A stretch of 64,000 nt of DNA, taken from Bacteroidota bacterium (GTDB lineage: Bacteria; Bacteroidota; Bacteroidia; Chitinophagales; Chitinophagaceae). The stretch lies in contig JAIUNV010000002.1 of the NCBI GenBank assembly GCA_020161435.1, positions 852,123 through 916,122 of the forward strand, read 5' to 3'. Under the pieces are notes generated by a model. That model searched no databases. It was not told the origin of the DNA and saw only the letters and a list, made by a program, of their open reading frames with translations. This document shows, piece by piece, positions 59,683 to 64,000 of the stretch (position 1 is its first letter; each line of letters opens with the position of its first letter). Both the position numbers and the translations under genes were made by a program.

Positions 59683-61122
59683 TTATGGCGCAACTATTTG
59701 AAATACCCAAGCCCATGCATTGGGTGGTGCTGCAACCAAAGACTTTGGAATGTTGACCACAATGCCTTTTTCAATTACCGTAAACGAGAGTTTCTTTGTA
59801 CTTCCCAACAACTGTACGGCAGTTACTGTACGCTTGGGTGTGTACGGAATGAGCACAGTGGCGGGCATTGCTGTTTCATTTTCCGGCACCTGATAAATGG
59901 CAAATACTTCATTCGTTTTTTTGGTGAATACCCATGGACCTGCAGACGGCAATTGTGGATCAGCTTCGGCAGCATAAATAGCCGAACCGTTTTGTTGCAT
60001 CCAACTCCCAATTTGTTGCAGGCGCTGGTAGGCAGTACTGTCCCATTCGCCATCGGGCCGTGGGCCTACGTTTAGCAGCAGGCTGCCATTTCTGCTCACA
60101 ATGCTGGTGAGTAGATGAATCACTTTTCTCGCCGGCTTGTATTCATCATTGGGCACATGACTCCATGAATTGCCCAGTGTCATGCAACTCTCCCATGGGT
60201 AGGGCAAGTATTGATTGGGCACACTCTGCTCGGGGGTAGCGTAGTTTTCATATTCGCCCGGCACGGTTCTGTCTACAAACAACATACCCGGCTGATGCTG
60301 CCGCACTTTGGCCGCAATAGCCTGCATATCAATGTCCTGATCGTAGGCAATGGTACGCTGCCACTCCACCGCAGTATCGATGCTGTGCTTGGGACGAACC
60401 CAGCCACCATCGAGCCAAAAAATATCTAACGGTCCATAGCCAGTGGCCAGCTCCAGCATTTGATTGTGTGTAAATGTTTTGTAAGCATTCCACCGCTCCG
60501 GATATTTTGCCGGATTGTAACTCACATTGCGGTCTTTGGGTGGAAAATAACGCCACCAATAATCGGGTGTGTGCCAATCGGGCTTGCTGAAATACGCCCC
60601 AATCATGAACCCTTTTTTGCGAAACGCATCAAACACTTCTTTGGCCACATTGGCTTTAGGATGTGTACTGAATGGCGAAGAAGAATGTGTAATGCGATAG
60701 TCGGTGTATTTACTATCGAACATGCAAAAACCATCGTGGTGCTTGGTGGTAAACACCATGTATTTCATACCGGCTGTTGCGGCTGCATCGGCCCACTTAT
60801 CTGGATTAAACAGCACAGGATTGAACTGTTGCTGCAAACCTTCGTATGCTTTTTTGTAAGCGAACCAATCGTTGGCAAAAGGGCCGCGGCGTATGCACCA
60901 GTTTTCATCTTCGGGGCACAGGCTCCAGCTTTCTACAATGCCCCATTGGCTATAGGTACCCCAATGCATGAGCAGGCCAAATTTAAGCTGCTTCCATTGT
61001 GCCAGCTTGGCTGCTACCAACTGATCGGATGGTGCAATGTATTTGGCACTCAGGTTGTGCTCTTGTGCTTGTGCCATGGCACAACTAAGCCCTGCAAAAA
61101 GAAGTATGGTAACAATGCGCAT
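59683..61122 (-). CDS. GH29 alpha-L-fucosidase
   Basis: An exported retaining enzyme of 479 residues from the ATG at 61122, with a signal peptide at about 1-20 (TILLFAGLSCAMAQAQ). Family features are KFGLLMHWGTYSQWG, MKYMVFTTKHHDGFCMFDS and the catalytic nucleophile D238 in DIFWLDGGWVRPK. The motif GSLLLNVGPRPDGEWDS ends the barrel, and a short beta-sandwich follows. The acid/base residue is not conserved in the family and I do not assign it. It is the first gene of a two-gene operon with GH3. Targets could be fucosylated xyloglucan or other fucosides. Confidence 0.93.
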   Translation of the reverse strand: MRIVTILLFAGLSCAMAQAQEHNLSAKYIAPSDQLVAAKLAQWKQLKFGLLMHWGTYSQWGIVESWSLCPEDENWCIRRGPFANDWFAYKKAYEGLQQQFNPVLFNPDKWADAAATAGMKYMVFTTKHHDGFCMFDSKYTDYRITHSSSPFSTHPKANVAKEVFDAFRKKGFMIGAYFSKPDWHTPDYWWRYFPPKDRNVSYNPAKYPERWNAYKTFTHNQMLELATGYGPLDIFWLDGGWVRPKHSIDTAVEWQRTIAYDQDIDMQAIAAKVRQHQPGMLFVDRTVPGEYENYATPEQSVPNQYLPYPWESCMTLGNSWSHVPNDEYKPARKVIHLLTSIVSRNGSLLLNVGPRPDGEWDSTAYQRLQQIGSWMQQNGSAIYAAEADPQLPSAGPWVFTKKTNEVFAIYQVPENETAMPATVLIPYTPKRTVTAVQLLGSTKKLSFTVIEKGIVVNIPKSLVAAPPNAWAWVFQIVAP

Positions 61123-61229
61123 GCCGTACACTATTAAACAATTGCAACGATACCCATTTCTGCAACGGGAATGAAACGGAGTTATTCAAACTGTGTACAA
61201 CTACGGCTGAGCTACTGCAACAAAGACGG

Positions 61230-62150
61230 CTATTCGCTTTTGGTAACACTGGTTCGAACAGTGCGGTATTTTTTGGGCGACATGCCAATGATTTTGCGAA
61301 AGCGTTTCGAAAAATAATACGGATCATCGAAGCCCATGCTGAAAGCAATGTCCTTAATGGCCCTGTCACTAAAATCGAGCTGCTGGCAGGCTTTCTGCAT
61401 TTTCATTTGCAAAAAATAATCGATGGGAGCATACCCTGTTTTTTGCCTGAAGAGGCTGGAAAAACGTGACACCGAATAGTTGTAACGTTTGCTTAAATCA
61501 ATAAGCGATAGATTATCGTTGATGTGCTCTTGCATAAACAAAATGGCGCTGTCTACACAATCAAGACTTTCTTTTGATGTGGCTTCGTAGTGCCGATCGT
61601 TGTACAAAAACAAGCTCAAAAACTGCGACAAACAAAGATTGGCGAACAGCAGGTTATCACTACTATAACCCAGCTCCAGCGTCTTGTACATTTTCGAAAA
61701 CAACGGTAAAATTTCGCCGCTGTTGCGAACATGCTGTGGTTTAAAACAGCGCTGCACCGATTGCATGCTGTTCATTTCGGGCAAGGCTTCGCCACTAAAA
61801 TGAACCCAGTAAATAGTCCATGGATGTTCTTCATCGCTTCCATAAGCATGCTCTGCATGTTGAGGCAAAATGAAAAATTCGTTGGGGCCTACTTCGAAGC
61901 GTTGCTTGCCCAACTGGTACCAGCCATGGCCATCTACACAATAAAACAAGAAGTTTTCAGGAAGCCCTTTTTTACGATAGGTATAGTGGCCCTTGGCTTT
62001 GGGATAATGACCAATAGAACAAATGTGCAATTGGCTATGCACTGGATTGTTTTGCACTTTGCCCTTTAGTACAATCCGGGGAATTTCAATGCGCTGCCGG
62101 CCAACGCCGTACCAGATATTTTTATGTGAACCTTCTTTATTGTCTTTCAT
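61230..62150 (-). CDS. AraC-family regulator of the GH29/GH3/esterase locus
   Basis: A 306-residue cytoplasmic transcription factor from the ATG at 62150. The N-terminal cupin covers about 35-120 (ENFLFYCVDGHGWYQLG; FEVGPNEFFILPQHAEHAYG; WTIYWVHFSG). The C-terminal AraC domain covers about 205-300 (INDNLSLIDLSKRYNYSVSRFSSLFRQKTG; AFSMGFDDPYYFSKRFRKIIGMSPKKYR). The open frame to 62306 overlaps the divergent gene and is not supported. It stands between the GH29-GH3 operon, 107 bases downstream on the same strand, and the divergent esterase gene, so it probably controls both. The ligand is unknown. Confidence 0.9.
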   Translation of the reverse strand: MKDNKEGSHKNIWYGVGRQRIEIPRIVLKGKVQNNPVHSQLHICSIGHYPKAKGHYTYRKKGLPENFLFYCVDGHGWYQLGKQRFEVGPNEFFILPQHAEHAYGSDEEHPWTIYWVHFSGEALPEMNSMQSVQRCFKPQHVRNSGEILPLFSKMYKTLELGYSSDNLLFANLCLSQFLSLFLYNDRHYEATSKESLDCVDSAILFMQEHINDNLSLIDLSKRYNYSVSRFSSLFRQKTGYAPIDYFLQMKMQKACQQLDFSDRAIKDIAFSMGFDDPYYFSKRFRKIIGMSPKKYRTVRTSVTKSE

Positions 62151-62255
62151 GGCAACCGCAACAATTGGCTGAAAAATTAGGAAAAAAGCAGGAGGGCAAG
62201 GTCGGTTATCCAACAAAATGATGCCAAATCTTCCACGCATACGATTGAGTAACCC

Positions 62256-62268
62256 ATGCAGCCTGCAT
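62256..62268. promoter_or_regulatory. 13-bp palindrome in the AraC/esterase divergent region
   Basis: ATGCAG-C-CTGCAT is a perfect inverted repeat around one base. It lies in the 170-base gap between the AraC gene and the esterase gene, upstream of a weak -7-like TACATTCG at about 62284. It is a possible regulator site; chance cannot be excluded. Confidence 0.3.
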
Positions 62269-62320
62269 TCAGCAGTTGCGCAGTACATTCGGGCAACAAA
62301 CAACACAGAAAAATTGCCTT

Positions 62321-63748
62321 ATGAAAATGACACTTCGTTTGTACAGCCTTTTGCTGATGCTGTTGGCCAGTATCAACGGCATAGCCAAAGTAAAACTCCC
62401 CTATTTTTTTGCCGACAACATGGTATTGCAACAGCAAACTAATGCGGCCATTTGGGGTTGGGCAAAACCCGGCGCCAGCATCATCATCCAAACTTCATGG
62501 AACAAAGCCAAATACACAACCACAGTTGATGCACAGGGCAAATGGAAAACAGCTGTAGCCACACCAGTTGCTGGCGGTCCATACACTATCAGTATCAGCG
62601 ATGGTGAAGCCATCACCTTGCAAAACATTTTGATTGGCGAAGTATGGTTGTGCAGCGGACAAAGCAATATGGAAATGCCCATGAAAGGTTTTCGTGACCA
62701 ACCCATACTCGGCAGCAACGATGCTATTTTCAATTCGGCCAACGATCAAATCAGGTTGTACACCGTACCCCGTGCTGTACAGCGGTTGCCACAAGATACC
62801 AGCAAGCAATCTGCATGGAAAATTTGCAACGCCGAAACAGTTGGCGGTTTTAGTGCTACTGCCTATTTCTTTGGTAAAATGCTGCAAGAAAAACTGAAAG
62901 TGCCTGTGGCTCTCATCAACATTAGCTATGGCGGCTCACCAGTAGAAGCATTTATGGATGCTGCCAGCTTAAAGGCTTTTCCTGAAATTGCTGTGCCTGC
63001 TGCCAATGATACCAACAAGCTCAACAACAGAAATGCGACTGTACTATACAATGGAATGTTGCATCCGTTTTTAGGCTTCAGTATTCGCGGTGCTATCTGG
63101 TACCAGGGCGAAAGCAACAACGAACGTGCTGCGCAATACGAAAAACTGTTTCCTGCATTTGTGCAGCAAATAAGAGCACAAAGCAAGCAAGGCGATTTTC
63201 CATTTTACTATTGCCAGATTGCACCCTACAATTATTTCAATTTCGGCGTTGTAAATACAACTGCGGCCAACTCTGCCTATCTACGGGATGCACAGCGCAA
63301 AGCACTCAAAACAATTCCTAATAGTGGCATGGCGGTCCTAATGGATTTAGGCGAAGAATTCAACATTCACCCGGCAGACAAAGCTACTGGCAGCAAAAGG
63401 CTGGCCTATCTGGCACTGGCCAATACATACGGCCTCAAAGGCTTTGCTGCCGAAAGCCCTGCGTATGAATCTATGCACATCAATGGTAACAGTATTACGC
63501 TGAAATTCAGCCATGCACCCAACGGGCTGACTCCCTACGGCAAAAAACTAATGCAGTTCGAAATTGCAGGCCCCAACAAGGTTTTTCGTCCGGCCACAGC
63601 AGTTATCAATGCAGGCAATGTCGTTGTGTCTTCACCAGAAATTCCAAATCCGGTAGCTGTACGCTATGCGTTTAAAGATTTTGTGGTAGGAGAATTATAC
63701 AACACGGAAGGTTTACCTGTTTCCAGTTTCCGTACCGACGATTGGTAA
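62321..63748 (+). CDS. Sialate-O-acetylesterase-type (SASA) carbohydrate esterase
   Basis: An exported esterase of 475 residues from the ATG at 62321 with a signal peptide at about 1-22. An N-terminal beta domain (LPYFFADNMVLQQQTNAAIWG) is followed by a split SGNH-like domain: nucleophile S115 in LCSGQSNMEMP, ISYGGSPVEAF, IRGAIWYQGESN and H350 in DLGEEFNIHPADK. The family removes acetyl groups from sialic acid, but Bacteroidota members also deacetylate xylan and other plant glycans. No sialidase or sialate lyase is nearby, so a plant glycan substrate is more likely. It is divergent from the AraC regulator. Confidence 0.9.
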   Translation: MKMTLRLYSLLLMLLASINGIAKVKLPYFFADNMVLQQQTNAAIWGWAKPGASIIIQTSWNKAKYTTTVDAQGKWKTAVATPVAGGPYTISISDGEAITLQNILIGEVWLCSGQSNMEMPMKGFRDQPILGSNDAIFNSANDQIRLYTVPRAVQRLPQDTSKQSAWKICNAETVGGFSATAYFFGKMLQEKLKVPVALINISYGGSPVEAFMDAASLKAFPEIAVPAANDTNKLNNRNATVLYNGMLHPFLGFSIRGAIWYQGESNNERAAQYEKLFPAFVQQIRAQSKQGDFPFYYCQIAPYNYFNFGVVNTTAANSAYLRDAQRKALKTIPNSGMAVLMDLGEEFNIHPADKATGSKRLAYLALANTYGLKGFAAESPAYESMHINGNSITLKFSHAPNGLTPYGKKLMQFEIAGPNKVFRPATAVINAGNVVVSSPEIPNPVAVRYAFKDFVVGELYNTEGLPVSSFRTDDW

Positions 63749-63879
63749 AAGTGGATGCACATTACAGACAGAAATGTTTCATCCACATCTAAGTAAAGTG
63801 TAACAGAAACTAAAAGGTGGAAAAGGTAAAAGTCACTGGATATTGAAAACACACATTTTTTAATACCAAATGAGTCAAT

Positions 63880-63999
63880 TCATTTAAGGAATATTAATCC
63901 AATGTGATTATTGCTGTTGGGTGTACAATCATCTTCTACAATCACCTTCACATGATTGTTGCAGGATTCTTGGTGTTGGTTGTAGTGTTGTATGAAGGT
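63880..63999 (-). CDS. Possible C-terminal end of a gene entering from the right edge
   Basis: On the minus strand a frame is open from the window edge for 39 codons to a TGA at 63882-63880. It reads TFIQHYNQHQESCNNHVKVI, then VEDDCTPNSNNHIGLIFLK. I do not recognise the family. Mixed hydrophilic content and no internal stop are compatible with a real C-terminus, but 39 codons could be open by chance. The remaining bases from 63749 to 63879 show no gene or terminator that I can support. Confidence 0.3.
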   Translation of the reverse strand, partial: TFIQHYNQHQESCNNHVKVIVEDDCTPNSNNHIGLIFLK

Positions 64000-64000
64000 A

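Noticed and set aside
62151..62306. N-terminal extension of the third AraC regulator
   Set aside because: It crosses the divergent intergenic region and enters the frame upstream of the esterase; the cupin domain begins well after the ATG at 62150.

Overview
The window looks like chromosome of a plant-polymer-degrading Bacteroidota, most likely family Chitinophagaceae. Supporting signs are: a short primary sigma factor without region 1.1; upstream boxes of the Bacteroidota type (TAnnTTTG) instead of Shine-Dalgarno-led starts; a SusC/SusD pair; a T9SS gliding-type C-terminal domain followed by a PorP/SprF protein; and many secreted glycoside hydrolases. I did not assign a species.

Layout. Positions 1-9062 are mostly housekeeping: the 5' end of ffh, the primary sigma factor, a START-like protein, an LptF/G permease, a Tat-exported superoxide dismutase, an OsmC protein, a CDF metal exporter, deoC, a SPOR-like protein, an M20 amidohydrolase and a DUF2200 protein. 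Positions 9065-15264 hold a complete trans-4-hydroxy-L-proline catabolic operon (epimerase, D-hydroxyproline dehydrogenase, deaminase, 2,5-dioxovalerate dehydrogenase, plus a YciI-like protein), with a divergent AraC regulator. Positions 15290-29444 form a beta-mannan utilisation locus. SusC, SusD, a surface IPT protein, GH26 mannanase, an SSS symporter, GH130 phosphorylase and cellobiose/mannobiose 2-epimerase run on the minus strand. An AraC regulator and two SGNH esterases run divergently. Positions 29717-38782 hold an exported hydroxyisourate hydrolase, a ~2,400-residue T9SS-type PKD/Ig-like surface protein and its PorP/SprF partner. Positions 38898-53150 hold an L-arabinose/arabinoside locus: HAD phosphatase, SGLT-type symporter, AraA, GH127, AraD, AraB, aldose epimerase and two GH51 enzymes, with a divergent Nudix-type regulator. 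Positions 53293-64000 hold a metallo-beta-lactamase RNase, an AI-2E-type permease, a cupin protein, a YqaE/Pmp3 protein, then GH3, GH29, AraC and a sialate-O-acetylesterase-type esterase.

How it works together. Mannan would be deacetylated and cut outside the cytoplasm. Mannobiose would be imported by the symporter, epimerised to mannosyl-glucose and phosphorolysed to mannose-1-phosphate and glucose. Arabinosides would be trimmed by GH51 and GH127 enzymes and arabinose routed through AraA, AraB and AraD to the pentose phosphate pathway. Hydroxyproline would go to 2-oxoglutarate. A beta-L-arabinofuranosidase and hydroxyproline catabolism in one window suggest use of plant hydroxyproline-rich glycoproteins (inference). 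The most unusual single object is the giant surface protein gene, which contains an internal low-GC segment of about 0.9 kb.
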